A stretch of 64,000 bases of DNA from Schlegelella_A sp038231215 (GCA_038231215.1 JBBRLS010000004.1:62001-126000); one strand, 5' to 3'. Counted from the first letter of the stretch, positions 53,733 to 62,937 are shown. The notes: generated by a model from the letters alone, not told the origin. Translations and numbers: made by a program.

Positions 53733-54584
53733 GTGAAGCAAACCGGCTGGAAGGCGGTCGCCACGGAGGCGAAGCTGTTGCTGATCGGCGTGCCGCTCTT
53801 CATCTGGACGATGGTTCCGATCTACCACCTGTTCCTGTTCTCGATCTCGAGCAAGGACTCCGCGACGTCCGGGCGCCTCTGGCCCAAGGAACCGACTCTG
53901 CAGAACTTCGCCTTCGTCTTCGGCGAGAAGCATTTCTATCTCGAGCACTTCTGGCTGCAGCTCGGCAACTCGACACTGATCGCCGTCGCCGTGGCCGCGA
54001 TCACGCTGTTCGTCGCCACGACCGCCGCGTTCGCGATCAGCCGGCTCAAGGTGCGCGGCGGGCGCACGGTGATGAACCTCGCGCTCTTCACCTACTTCAT
54101 CCCGGCCGCCTTTCTCGCCGTGCCCATGTACAAGACGATGGGCAACTACGGGCTGCTGAACAGCCAGTGGGCTCTCATCCTGGCGATGGTGACGATCGCC
54201 TCGCCCTACTGCATCTGGGTGCTCAAGCAGGCCTCCGACAAGCTGCCCTGGGAGCTCGACGAAGCGGCGCGCATCGACGGTGCCTCGCCCTTGCAGCTGT
54301 TCCGCCTCGTCTACCTGCCGCTGATGCTGCCTTCGCTGGTGGCGGTGGGCACCTACGCGTTGCTCCTGGCGTGGAACGAATACCTGTTCGCCTTCCTGCT
54401 GCTCTCGAACGACCGCAGCTTCACGCTCTCGGTGGCGCTGGGAAACTTCCTCGCCGCCGACGATTCGCCGTGGGAACTGCTGATGGCCACCGGCCTGATC
54501 TACGCCTTGCCGCCGGCGGCGATCTACTACGCATTCAAGCGCTACATGGTCGGCGGCCTGACGGCCGGCGCCGTGAAGAGCTAG
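53733..54584 (+). CDS. Sugar ABC transporter permease 2 (MalG/UgpE-like)
   Basis: A 283-residue permease with six membrane helices. WTMVPIYHLFLFSISSKDS and PKEPTLQNF open the second CUT1 permease type; the EAA loop is WELDEAARIDGASPLQLFRLVYLPLMLP. A GTG start at 53733 keeps the first helix. It forms the channel with permease 1; the ATPase gene follows 17 bp later. Confidence 0.92.
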   Translation: MKQTGWKAVATEAKLLLIGVPLFIWTMVPIYHLFLFSISSKDSATSGRLWPKEPTLQNFAFVFGEKHFYLEHFWLQLGNSTLIAVAVAAITLFVATTAAFAISRLKVRGGRTVMNLALFTYFIPAAFLAVPMYKTMGNYGLLNSQWALILAMVTIASPYCIWVLKQASDKLPWELDEAARIDGASPLQLFRLVYLPLMLPSLVAVGTYALLLAWNEYLFAFLLLSNDRSFTLSVALGNFLAADDSPWELLMATGLIYALPPAAIYYAFKRYMVGGLTAGAVKS

Positions 54585-54601
54585 CCGAAAGACACCGCCC
54601 T

Positions 54602-55678
<1,077 letters not shown>

Positions 55679-55882
55679 CGCGCAAGGCGCCGTTTCGGCG
55701 CTGAACGCAGCGTCGGAAAGATGCGGTTACGGATGACACCATGAACGGTGTCACGACTTCCTCGTGCCGCTTTCCCGGCGGTTCGTGGCGTGCCCCACGA
55801 CGCGAGGCCGATCTCCTACGCTTCTCTCGCTGCCAGCCATGGCGTGCCTCCGCACACCGGCACTCGCGGCGCGGGAGGTCGT

Positions 55883-56335
55883 ATGAATCGCTGGCTCGGG
55901 CTCGTTGGAACTGTTCTATTCCTTACCCAGAGCATCGCCTCGGCACGCGACTCGGTCTACCTCAGCCAACCGCGCGCGGGTATGCAAAAGGTCTCGACTG
56001 CTGCCGATGCGCGCTCGTATCGCGTCGATGCCGCGCGCCATGTCTACGAAGCCTACGCGCCGCGCATCTTCAAGGGGCGCCTGCCGCCGCTCATCCACGC
56101 GGTGGTCGTTGTCGAGACGACCGTCGACGCGAGCGGCCGGCCGAGCGATGTCAAGGTCGTGCGCGGACCTTCGCACGCGCCCGACGTAACGGCCGCCGTG
56201 GTCGAGATGATCCGTCGCGCCAGCCCCCTGCCGGCGCCGTCACGCCTTGCCGGCAACTTCAAGTTCACCGAGATCTGGCTCGTCACCAAGGACGGGCGCT
56301 TCCAGCTCGATGCCTTGACCGAAGGGCAAAACTGA
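55883..56335 (+). CDS. Exported protein with TonB-C-like domain
   Basis: A 150-residue protein with an N-terminal signal (LGLVGTVLFLTQSIASARD). Residues about 50-148 (HVYEAYAPRIFKGRLPPLIHAVVVVETTVDASGRPSDVKVVRG... FKFTEIWLVTKDGRFQLDAL) follow the pattern of TonB C-terminal / energy-transducer domains, in which such proteins lack the Pro-rich linker and membrane anchor. The ATG at 55883 follows GGGAGG. Its TGA forms part of an extensive inverted repeat at 56333. No clear functional partner is next to it. Confidence 0.6.
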   Translation: MNRWLGLVGTVLFLTQSIASARDSVYLSQPRAGMQKVSTAADARSYRVDAARHVYEAYAPRIFKGRLPPLIHAVVVVETTVDASGRPSDVKVVRGPSHAPDVTAAVVEMIRRASPLPAPSRLAGNFKFTEIWLVTKDGRFQLDALTEGQN

Positions 56336-56381
56336 CATTGCGGGGCGCTGGGCGCGGGGCGCCCCGCGCCCCGCAATGTCA
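56333..56381. repeat. Perfect 16-bp inverted repeat at a stop codon
   Basis: The left arm TGACATTGCGGGGCGC (56333-56348) starts at the TGA of the TonB-like gene. Its exact reverse complement is at 56366-56381, leaving a GC-rich 17-base loop. It could act as a stable hairpin at the transcript end; no T tract follows, and it runs into the palindromic repeat copy 3. Confidence 0.85.
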
Positions 56382-56465
56382 TCCTGAGCGCAGCGAAGGA
56401 TCTCCGCGCCACCGCAGTTTTCATCCTGAGCGCCACCGACGAGATCCTTCACTTCGTTCAGGATG
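56378..56465. repeat. Palindromic repeat, copy 3 (GTCATCCTGA family)
   Basis: The left arm at 56378-56404 (GTCATCCTGAGCGCAGCG...) and the right arm at 56439-56465 (...TTCGTTCAGGATGAC) are inverted, 23 of 27 positions matching. Between them is another partial left arm (TCATCCTGAGCGCC, from 56421), so the copy looks internally rearranged. It leads into the 19-bp tandem array. Confidence 0.8.
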
Positions 56466-56567
56466 ACATCGAGTGTTCAGGATGACATCGAGTGTTCAGG
56501 ATGACATCGAGTGTTGGGGATGACATCGAGTGTCCGGGATGACATCGAGTGTCCAGGATGACATCGA
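56459..56567. repeat. 19-bp tandem repeat array, five units plus a partial
   Basis: Units begin CAGGATGACATCGAGTGTT and repeat at 56459, 56478, 56497, 56516 and 56535, with a partial sixth from 56554. Units 4 and 5 vary at the first bases and the last (GGGG, CGGG; final C). The array ends 4 bp before the stop codon of the minus-strand SDR gene. Its CAGGATGAC start equals the right-arm end of the palindromic element, so it looks like a local expansion of it. Confidence 0.9.
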
Positions 56568-56570
56568 TGG

Positions 56571-57335
56571 TCACATGCCGGCCGTGAAGCCGCCGTCGAC
56601 GTAGAGCACCTGCCCGGTCACGAAGTCGGCGGCCGACGAGGCCAGGAACACTGCCGCACCGGCGATCTCCTGCGGCTGCGCCCAGCGACCTGCGGGCGTT
56701 CGCTTGGCGACCCAGGCGCTGAACTCGACGTTCGCGGTCAACGCAGAATTCATCTCGGTCGCGAAGAAGCCGGGGGCGATCGCATTGCACTGGATGCCGT
56801 GCGGCGCCAACTCGACGGCGAGGCCGCGCGTCAGCATCGCGATGCCGCCCTTGCTCGCCTGGTAAGGCACCGTCGTGGGCCGCGCCAGTCTCGACATCAA
56901 CGAGCCGATGTTGATGATCTTGCCGGACTTGCGCGCCTTCATCGCCGGGATGACGGCGCGAGCGAGGAAGAAGGGCGCGTCGAGGTTGGTGGCGAGGACG
57001 CGGCGCCAGTCCGCGTCGCTGAACTCCTCGATCGGCGCGCGATGCTGCACGCCGGCGTTGTTGACGAGGATGTCGATCCGCTCGAAGCGGGCAATGACGT
57101 CGGCGATGCCGGCATTCACCGCGGCAGAGTCGGTCACGTCGAAGACCGCCGTCTCGACCTGCAGGCCGTTGCTCGTCAGGATTGCCGCAGCGGCATCGAG
57201 CTTGGCTGCGCCGCGACCGTTGACGACGACCCGCGCGCCGGCTTCAGCCAGGCCGCGCGCCATGGCGAAGCCGAGACCCGATCCGCCGCCGGTGACGAGG
57301 GCGGTCTTGCCGCTCAGATCGAAGGGCGCGCCCAT
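56571..57335 (-). CDS. Gluconate 5-dehydrogenase-like SDR (IdnO type)
   Basis: A 254-residue classical short-chain dehydrogenase. Cofactor motif TGGGSGLGFAMA, NNAGVQHR, the catalytic Ser region INIGSLMS and YQASK are present. The C-terminal line AWVAKRTPAGRWAQPQEIAGAAVFLASSAADFVTGQVLYVDGG fits IdnO/Ga5DH enzymes that interconvert 5-ketogluconate and gluconate. The ATG at 57335 overlaps the stop of the 2-hydroxyacid dehydrogenase (ATGA); a GTG one codon earlier is possible. Its end abuts the tandem repeats. Exact sugar acid unproven. Confidence 0.8.
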   Translation of the reverse strand: MGAPFDLSGKTALVTGGGSGLGFAMARGLAEAGARVVVNGRGAAKLDAAAAILTSNGLQVETAVFDVTDSAAVNAGIADVIARFERIDILVNNAGVQHRAPIEEFSDADWRRVLATNLDAPFFLARAVIPAMKARKSGKIINIGSLMSRLARPTTVPYQASKGGIAMLTRGLAVELAPHGIQCNAIAPGFFATEMNSALTANVEFSAWVAKRTPAGRWAQPQEIAGAAVFLASSAADFVTGQVLYVDGGFTAGM

Positions 57336-58300
57336 CACGGCACCGGCGACAGCAAGGGCTTGCCGGCGAAATGCGCCTGGAGGTTGCCGAAGGCGCGGTC
57401 GGCCATGGCGCGGCGCGTCTGCCAGGTCGCGCTGCCGACGTGCGGCGTGAGCACGACGTTGTCGAGTGCGATCAGCGCCGCCGGCACGTTGGGCTCGTTC
57501 TCGAAGACGTCGAGGCCGGCGCCGGCGATCGTGCCGTTCTGCAGTGCCTCGACGAGCGCCGCTTCGTCGACTACCGAGCCGCGGGCGACGTTGATCAGGT
57601 AGCCTTCCTTGCCGAGCGCCTGCAGCACCTTGGCGTCGATGAGCTTGTGCGTGCCGGCGCCGCCCGGCGTGATGACGACGAGAAAGTCGACCTCGGCCGC
57701 CAGGGCTTCCGCGCTCGGAAAGTAGCGAAAGCCGTTCCCCGCCTTCTCGCTGCGCGCGGTGTACGCGATCGACATGCCGAAGGCCTCGGCCCGCTTGGCG
57801 ATGGCCGTGCCGATGCGGCCGAGCCCGACGATGCCGAGCCGCGCGCCGCTGACCTTGCGCGCCAATGGCATCGGCCCATTCGCCCAGTGGCCTTCGCGCA
57901 CGTAGCGATCGGCCTGCGGAATGCGACGCGAGACCGCGAGCACCAGCCCGATCGCCAGGTCGGCGACCTCGTCGTTGAGCACATCGGGCGTGTTGGTGAC
58001 GCCGATGCCGCGCTCGCGTGCCGCGGCGACGTCGATGCCGTCGTAGCCGACGCCGAACACCGAGATGATCTCCAACGCCGGCAACTGCGCGATCAGCTCG
58101 CGCGACACCTTGGACTCGCCGCTCGCCGAGATGGCGCGGATGCGTGGCGCGACCGCGGCGAAGGCGGTCGCGTCGGACTGGTGGATGCGGTCGTGAACGC
58201 GGAACGCCGAGCGCAGCGACTCCATCATCGGCGGCCAGAGCTTGGCGACGACGAGGACTTCGGGCTGCGCGCCTTCGGCGACAGGTGAGGGCGGCGTCAT
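57335..58300 (-). CDS. D-isomer 2-hydroxyacid dehydrogenase (GhrB/2-ketogluconate reductase-like)
   Basis: A 321-residue NAD(P)H-dependent reductase. VFGVGYDGIDVAAARERGI and TNTPDVLNDEVADLAIGL are in the substrate half; the Rossmann motif is LGIVGLGRIGTAIA; the catalytic Arg is in INVARGSVVDE, Glu in DVFENEP and His in LTPHVGSAT. Family members reduce glyoxylate, hydroxypyruvate or 2-ketogluconate. Start ATG at 58300 overlaps the dioxygenase stop (ATGA), its own stop overlaps the SDR start, so it is tightly coupled at both ends. Confidence 0.85.
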   Translation of the reverse strand: MTPPSPVAEGAQPEVLVVAKLWPPMMESLRSAFRVHDRIHQSDATAFAAVAPRIRAISASGESKVSRELIAQLPALEIISVFGVGYDGIDVAAARERGIGVTNTPDVLNDEVADLAIGLVLAVSRRIPQADRYVREGHWANGPMPLARKVSGARLGIVGLGRIGTAIAKRAEAFGMSIAYTARSEKAGNGFRYFPSAEALAAEVDFLVVITPGGAGTHKLIDAKVLQALGKEGYLINVARGSVVDEAALVEALQNGTIAGAGLDVFENEPNVPAALIALDNVVLTPHVGSATWQTRRAMADRAFGNLQAHFAGKPLLSPVP

Positions 58301-59031
58301 CGGCAGGTCTCCGGTATTGGTGTCAGTGTCAGGAAGCGGTCGTGGCGCAGTCGCGCCGGAATGCTTGCGGCGGCGAAGAAGCGAAGCTCGAGGCTGGTGC
58401 GGTCGAGCGCCATGTCGGAACGCACGTGCGTATGGTGCAGCACGCCGCCTTTGAAGACGAGCGCATCGCCGGCTTGCAGCGACGGCCGCGAGAACGCTCG
58501 CTCATCGTGACGCGTACGAACCGCCTCCTCGGCGAGCGCGGACAGGGGCAACAAGGCCTCGTACTCGCGATCGATGAACTCGAGCCCGGGCGCGTCGACG
58601 CCGCACGGCGTCAAGGCGATCCAGCAGGTCAGCATCGACAGCAATGCGGGGTCGGATGCCGCAGCCTTCGGGTCGAGAAAATCGAAGCCGAGCGCGCCGT
58701 CCTGATGCCAGCTGTGCGGTGCATGCCCGGGCGGATAGCGGCGCGGCGCGTATTGGCGCCGCACCCAGCAGCGATCGATGTCGCACGCCAGCGCGTCGCC
58801 CAGCTGCGCATGGCACAGGGCGCCCACTTCACCGGCGACCACGGATCGGGCGATGGCCGCCAGGTCGAGACCTCCGACCGCCGCGACTCGCAACGACGAG
58901 CTGTGCGCATTGAAGTCGCCGCCCGGATCGGGCGAACGATGCGACCACGCCGGATGCGCGTCGATCGCGGCCAGCCAGGCCTTTGCCGTCGCCGCAGAGA
59001 CGACGCCGCGAAGCCGCGTCGCGGCCGTCAT
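58297..59031 (-). CDS. Fe(II)/2-oxoglutarate dioxygenase-like protein (PhyH-like)
   Basis: A 244-residue protein with a likely double-stranded beta-helix fold. The metal ligands fit His-X-Asp in SWHQDGALGFDF and a distal His in VLHHTHVRSDMA, followed by Arg in DRTSLELRFF as a 2-oxoglutarate contact. It resembles phytanoyl-CoA dioxygenase-type hydroxylases, and its substrate is unknown. It sits between the ETF-QO gene and the 2-hydroxyacid dehydrogenase with 1-bp and 4-bp stop/start overlaps. The start at 59031 is the ATG overlapping the ETF-QO stop. Confidence 0.65.
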   Translation of the reverse strand: MTAATRLRGVVSAATAKAWLAAIDAHPAWSHRSPDPGGDFNAHSSSLRVAAVGGLDLAAIARSVVAGEVGALCHAQLGDALACDIDRCWVRRQYAPRRYPPGHAPHSWHQDGALGFDFLDPKAAASDPALLSMLTCWIALTPCGVDAPGLEFIDREYEALLPLSALAEEAVRTRHDERAFSRPSLQAGDALVFKGGVLHHTHVRSDMALDRTSLELRFFAAASIPARLRHDRFLTLTPIPETCR

Positions 59032-60713
59032 CACATGCCGACGTAGTTCGGCCCGCCGCCGCCTTCGGGCGTGACCCAGACGATGTTCTGGGTCGGGTCC
59101 TTGATGTCGCAAGTCTTGCAGTGGACGCAGTTCTGCGCGTTGATCTGCAGGCGCTCGGTGCCGTTGTCGCTGACGTACTCGTAGACGGCAGCCGGGCAAT
59201 AACGGCTCTCGGGCCCGGCGTACTTGGCGAGGTTGACGGCGACCGGAACGCTCTTGTCCTTGAGCGTCAGGTGCGCGGGCTGGTTCTCGGCGTGGTTGGT
59301 GTTGCTGATGAACACGCTCGAGAGCCGATCGAAGGTGAGCTTGCCGTCGGGCTTGGGGTAGACGATCTTCTCGCTCTCGGCCGCGGGCTCGAGATAGAGA
59401 TGGTCTGCCTTGGCGCGGTGCAGCGTCCACGGCGGCGCCTTGAAGCCGAGCTTGGGCAGCAGCCACTGCTCGATGCCGGTCATCAAGGTCGCCGTCGTGC
59501 GGCCCTTCTTGAACCATTGCTTGAAGTTGCGCGAGCGGTCGAGCTCCGCATGCAGCCAGCTCTTCTCGAAGGCGGCCGGATAGGCCGAGAGCTCGTCGTG
59601 GCTGCGACCCGCGACGAGCGCGTCGAACGCAGCTTCGGCGGCGAGCATGCCGGTCTTGATGGCGGCGTGACTGCCCTTGATGCGGCTGGCGTTGAGATAG
59701 CCCGCTTCGCAGCCGACGAATGCGCCGCCCGGAAACACCGTCTTCGGCAAACTGAGAATGCCGCCCGCCGTCAGTGCCCGCGCGCCGTAGCCGAGGCGCT
59801 TGCCGCCTTCGAGCGTCTTCCTGATCTCGGGGTGCAGCTTCCAGCGCTGCATTTCCTCGAACGGGCTCAGATACGGATTGGCGTAGTCGAGGCCGACGAC
59901 GAAGCCGAGCTCGACCTGGTTCTTGTCGAGGTGATAGAGGAACGAGCCGCCGTAGGTCGCCGAGTCGAGCGGCCAGCCGGCGGTGTGCATCACGAGGCCG
60001 GGTTGCGCCTTGTCGGGCGCCACTTCCCACAGCTCCTTGATGCCGATGGCGTAGCTCTGCGGGTCCTTGCCCGCGTCGAGCGCAAAGCGCGCGATGAGCT
60101 GCTTGCCGAGGCTGCCGCGCGAGCCTTCGGCGAAGACCGTGTACTTCGCGTGCAACTCCATGCCGAGCTGAAAGCCGTCGCCCGGCTCGCCGTCCTTGCC
60201 GACGCCGAGGTTGCCGGTGGCCACGCCCTTGACTGCGCCCTTGTCGTCGTACAGCACTTCGGCAGCGGGAAAGCCGGGAAAGATCTCGACGCCCAGCCCT
60301 TCGGCCTGCACGGCGAGCCACTTCACGAGATTGCCGAGACTGATGACGTAGTTGCCGTGGTTCTTGAAGCAATCGGGCAGGAAGAAGGCGGGCGTGGTCT
60401 TCGTGCCGGTCTCGCTCAGGAAAAGAAAGCGGTCGGCCGTCACCGGCTGGTTCAAAGGTGCGCCGTCTTCCTTCCACTTTGGCAGCAGCTCGTTCAGCGC
60501 GATCGGATCCATGATCGCGCCCGAAAGAATGTGCGCGCCGGGCTCCGAGCCTTTCTCGAGAACGAGCACCGAGACCTCGTGCGAGCGCTCGGCGGCGAGC
60601 TGTTTCAGCCGGATCGCCGTGGCCAGGCCGGCCGGACCCGCGCCGACGATGACGACGTCGTATTCCATGGCCTCTCGCGGACCGTACTTCGTGAGGATCT
60701 CGTCGGCTGTCAT
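59031..60713 (-). CDS. Electron transfer flavoprotein-ubiquinone oxidoreductase
   Basis: A 560-residue membrane-associated ETF-QO passing electrons from ETF to ubiquinone. The FAD motif is YDVVIVGAGPAGLATAIRLK; ILSGAIMDPIALNELLP, GDGFQLGMELHAKYTVFAEGSRGSLGKQL and GGILSLPKTVFPGGAFVGCEAGYLN follow. The C-terminal 4Fe-4S ligands are Cys in YCPAAVYEY and CVHCKTC. The gene starts 50 bp from a divergent SDR. It heads the coupled operon of four genes; it also would serve acyl-CoA dehydrogenases elsewhere. Confidence 0.95.
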   Translation of the reverse strand: MTADEILTKYGPREAMEYDVVIVGAGPAGLATAIRLKQLAAERSHEVSVLVLEKGSEPGAHILSGAIMDPIALNELLPKWKEDGAPLNQPVTADRFLFLSETGTKTTPAFFLPDCFKNHGNYVISLGNLVKWLAVQAEGLGVEIFPGFPAAEVLYDDKGAVKGVATGNLGVGKDGEPGDGFQLGMELHAKYTVFAEGSRGSLGKQLIARFALDAGKDPQSYAIGIKELWEVAPDKAQPGLVMHTAGWPLDSATYGGSFLYHLDKNQVELGFVVGLDYANPYLSPFEEMQRWKLHPEIRKTLEGGKRLGYGARALTAGGILSLPKTVFPGGAFVGCEAGYLNASRIKGSHAAIKTGMLAAEAAFDALVAGRSHDELSAYPAAFEKSWLHAELDRSRNFKQWFKKGRTTATLMTGIEQWLLPKLGFKAPPWTLHRAKADHLYLEPAAESEKIVYPKPDGKLTFDRLSSVFISNTNHAENQPAHLTLKDKSVPVAVNLAKYAGPESRYCPAAVYEYVSDNGTERLQINAQNCVHCKTCDIKDPTQNIVWVTPEGGGGPNYVGM

Positions 60714-60763
60714 CGTTGTTCTCTTGGCTACACTCGAAGGCGATTCTAGGAGCGCCTTTCCCC

Positions 60764-61546
60764 ATGAGCTACCACATCGATCTCTCGGGCCGCGTCGCGC
60801 TCGTCACCGGCGCGTCGAGCGGGCTCGGCGCCCAGTTCGCTCGCGTGCTGGCGAAAGCCGGCGCCGGCGTCGCGCTGGCGGGCCGGCGCGTCGAGCGGTT
60901 GAAGACCCTGCGCGCCGAGATCGAGGCCGAAGGCGGCGACGCACACGTCGTGCCGCTCGACGTGACCGACCACGACAGCATCAAGGCCGCCGTGGCGCAC
61001 ACCGAGACGGAGATGGGGACGATCGACATCCTCGTCAACAACTCGGGCGTGGCGAGCTCGCAGAAGCTCGTCGAAGTCACGCCCGAAGACTTCGACACCA
61101 TCTTCGACGTCAACACGCGCGGCGCCTTCTTCGTGGCGCAAGAGGTCGGCAAGCGCATGATCGCGCGCGCCCAGGGCGCGGCGCCGGGCACTTTCACCGG
61201 CGGCCGCATCGTCAACATCGCGTCGATGCTGGGCTTGCGCGTGATGAGCCGCGTCGGCGTCTACGCGATGAGCAAGGCGGCGATGATCCACATGACCAAG
61301 GCGATGGCACTCGAGTGGGGCCGCTACGGCATCAACGTCAACGCCATCTGCCCCGGCTACATCGACACCGAGATGACGCATCTGCAGTGGCAGACCGAGG
61401 CCGGCCGAAAGTTCGTGGAGACGATGCCGCGCAAGCGCGTCGGCAACGCTGCCGACCTCGACGCGGTGCTGATCATGTTGTGCGCGAACGAGAGCCACTT
61501 CGTGAACGGCGCCGTGGTCGCGGCCGACGACGGTTTCGGCCTCTGA
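60764..61546 (+). CDS. Short-chain dehydrogenase/reductase
   Basis: A 260-residue classical SDR. VALVTGASSGLGAQFA binds the cofactor, NNSGVAS and the catalytic NIASM, YAMSK and ICPGYIDTEM are in place; FVNGAVVAADDGFGL is the C-terminus. Reductions of ketoacyl or hydroxyacyl groups are likely; the exact substrate is unknown. The ATG at 60764 follows AGGAG about 11 bases upstream. Divergent from ETF-QO; an isolated repeat arm follows it. Confidence 0.85.
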   Translation: MSYHIDLSGRVALVTGASSGLGAQFARVLAKAGAGVALAGRRVERLKTLRAEIEAEGGDAHVVPLDVTDHDSIKAAVAHTETEMGTIDILVNNSGVASSQKLVEVTPEDFDTIFDVNTRGAFFVAQEVGKRMIARAQGAAPGTFTGGRIVNIASMLGLRVMSRVGVYAMSKAAMIHMTKAMALEWGRYGINVNAICPGYIDTEMTHLQWQTEAGRKFVETMPRKRVGNAADLDAVLIMLCANESHFVNGAVVAADDGFGL

Positions 61547-61565
61547 TGCTTGTGCTGACGCCCGG

Positions 61566-61593
61566 GTCATCCTGAGCGCAGCGAAGGATCTCC
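61566..61593. repeat. Solitary repeat arm, copy 4 (GTCATCCTGA family)
   Basis: A single 28-base arm beginning GTCATCCTGAGCGCAGCG, nearly identical to the copy 3 left arm. No inverted partner is nearby. It ends 8 bp before the yceH ATG, so its GAAGGA lies in the place of an SD. Confidence 0.8.
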
Positions 61594-61601
61594 CCGCCCC
61601 G

Positions 61602-62264
61602 ATGCGCCCACTTTCCCTCCTGGAGGCTCGTGCCCTCGGCGTGCTCGTCGAGAAGGCGCACACGGTCCCCGACAGCTATCCGCTCTCGCTCAACGCGCTG
61701 ACGCTCGGCTGCAACCAGAAGACGGCGCGCGACCCGGTGCTCGCCGCGAGCGACGCCGAAGTGCAGGCCGCGGCCGACGCGCTGAAGCAGCTTTCGCTGG
61801 CGTTCGAATCGAGCGGGTCGCGCGTCAGCCGCTACGAACACAACCTGGGCCGCGCGCTCGGGCTGCCCTCGCAATCGGTGGCATTGCTCGCGGTGCTGAT
61901 GCTGCGCGGGCCGCAGACGACCTCGGAGCTGCGCGCCAATTGCGAACGACTGCATCGCTTTGCCGACGTCTCCGCCGTCGAGGGATTTCTCGACGAACTC
62001 GCGGCCCGCGCTGACGAGAAGGGCGGTGCGCTCGTCGCACGGCTGGCCCGCGCACCGGGCTCGCGCGAGGCGCGCTGGGCGCAACTCCTGACCGGACCCG
62101 TGAGCGCGGCGTCGCTCGCGACGGCGGCCGATGGCGAAGACTTCGTCGCGGTGAGCGAGCTCGCGGCAATGAAGTCGCGCCTCGCCAGCGCCGAGGCGGA
62201 GATCGCCGCGCTTCGTTCGCTGGTCGACCGGCTCTACGCGGAGCTGGATATTTCCCGCACCTGA
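61602..62264 (+). CDS. yceH: YceH-family protein (DUF480)
   Basis: A 220-residue cytoplasmic protein with two winged-helix-like units: LSLLEARALGVLVEKAHTVPDSYPLSLNALTLGCNQKTARDPV is the standard YceH N-terminus, and LLAVLMLRGPQTTSELRANCERLHRF the second. A C-terminal coiled coil (SRLASAEAEIAALRSLVDRLY) follows. Function is unknown in the family. The ATG at 61602 follows a repeat arm. Confidence 0.9.
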   Translation: MRPLSLLEARALGVLVEKAHTVPDSYPLSLNALTLGCNQKTARDPVLAASDAEVQAAADALKQLSLAFESSGSRVSRYEHNLGRALGLPSQSVALLAVLMLRGPQTTSELRANCERLHRFADVSAVEGFLDELAARADEKGGALVARLARAPGSREARWAQLLTGPVSAASLATAADGEDFVAVSELAAMKSRLASAEAEIAALRSLVDRLYAELDISRT

Positions 62265-62277
62265 GAGCCGGGCCGCC

Positions 62278-62697
62278 ATGCGATTCGATCTACCCGAAGC
62301 GAAGAAGCTCACCTTCGAGATGGTCATCCCCATCCGCTGGGGCGACATGGACGCGATGGGCCACGTCAACAACACGCTGTACGTGCGCTATCTGGAGATT
62401 GTCCGCATCGAATGGCTGACCCGGGTCTGGGGCGCGCCGGACGTGAGCGGCGAGGGCCCCGTGATCGTCAACACCTTCTGCAATTTCCTGCGCCAGCTCA
62501 AGTACCCCGGCGACGTGCTGGCCAAGCACTACGTGTCCGACCCGGGCCGCACCAGCTTCATGGCCTGGGTGACGCTGGAACGCACCGACGAGCCCGGCGT
62601 GCTCTACGCGACCGGCGGAGCGAAGACGGTCTGGATCAACTACAGGCAGGAACGGTCGGTGCCGTTGCCGGAGGCGCTGCGGGCGTTGATCGGCTGA
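62278..62697 (+). CDS. Acyl-CoA thioesterase (4HBT/YbgC-like hotdog)
   Basis: A 139-residue hotdog-fold thioesterase. IRWGDMDAMGHVNNTLYVRYLEIVRIEWL has the catalytic Asp of the 4-hydroxybenzoyl-CoA type; NTFCNFLRQLKYPGDVLAKHYV follows. It hydrolyses an acyl-CoA; substrate unknown. Thirteen bp after yceH. It converges on the receiver-domain fragment, stop to stop 9 bp. Confidence 0.88.
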   Translation: MRFDLPEAKKLTFEMVIPIRWGDMDAMGHVNNTLYVRYLEIVRIEWLTRVWGAPDVSGEGPVIVNTFCNFLRQLKYPGDVLAKHYVSDPGRTSFMAWVTLERTDEPGVLYATGGAKTVWINYRQERSVPLPEALRALIG

Positions 62698-62706
62698 ACC
62701 TGGTGC

Positions 62707-62937
62707 TCAGGCTGCTGCGGCCGTGACGCGGCGGGGCATCCATCGCGTCAGCTTGGGGCGGAGGTCGCGCGCCGAATACGGCTTGCCGAGGTAGTCGTCC
62801 ATGCCGGCGGCGAGGCACTTCTCGCGGTCGCCGGCCAGGGTATTGGCGGTGATGGCGATGATGGGCGTTCGTCGCGCGCCCGTGCGTGCCTCGAGTTCGC
62901 GGATGTGGCGTGCCGCGTTGTAGCCGTCGCGGAAGGA
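62707..62937 (-). pseudogene. Truncated response-regulator receiver domain
   Basis: About 75 codons match only the second half of a REC domain: DGYNAARHIRELEARTG, TPIIAITANTLAGDREKCLAAGMDDYLGKPYSARDL, including the conserved Thr/Ser and Lys positions. The first half, with the acidic pair and phospho-Asp, is missing: upstream of the DGYNAARH line the reading frame continues to about 63087 but has no REC similarity. The original was probably the receiver of a hybrid sensor kinase. The break at about 62930 marks a rearrangement. Confidence 0.75.

Noticed and set aside
55686..55702. Hairpin after the transporter ATPase gene
   Set aside because: GGCGCCG/CGGCGCT pairs over 7 bp with one wobble but has no T tract, and similar hairpins are common in GC-rich DNA; evidence is too weak to list as a terminator.
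56459..56567. CRISPR array
   Set aside because: The 19-bp units are directly adjacent with no unique spacers, and there are no cas genes.
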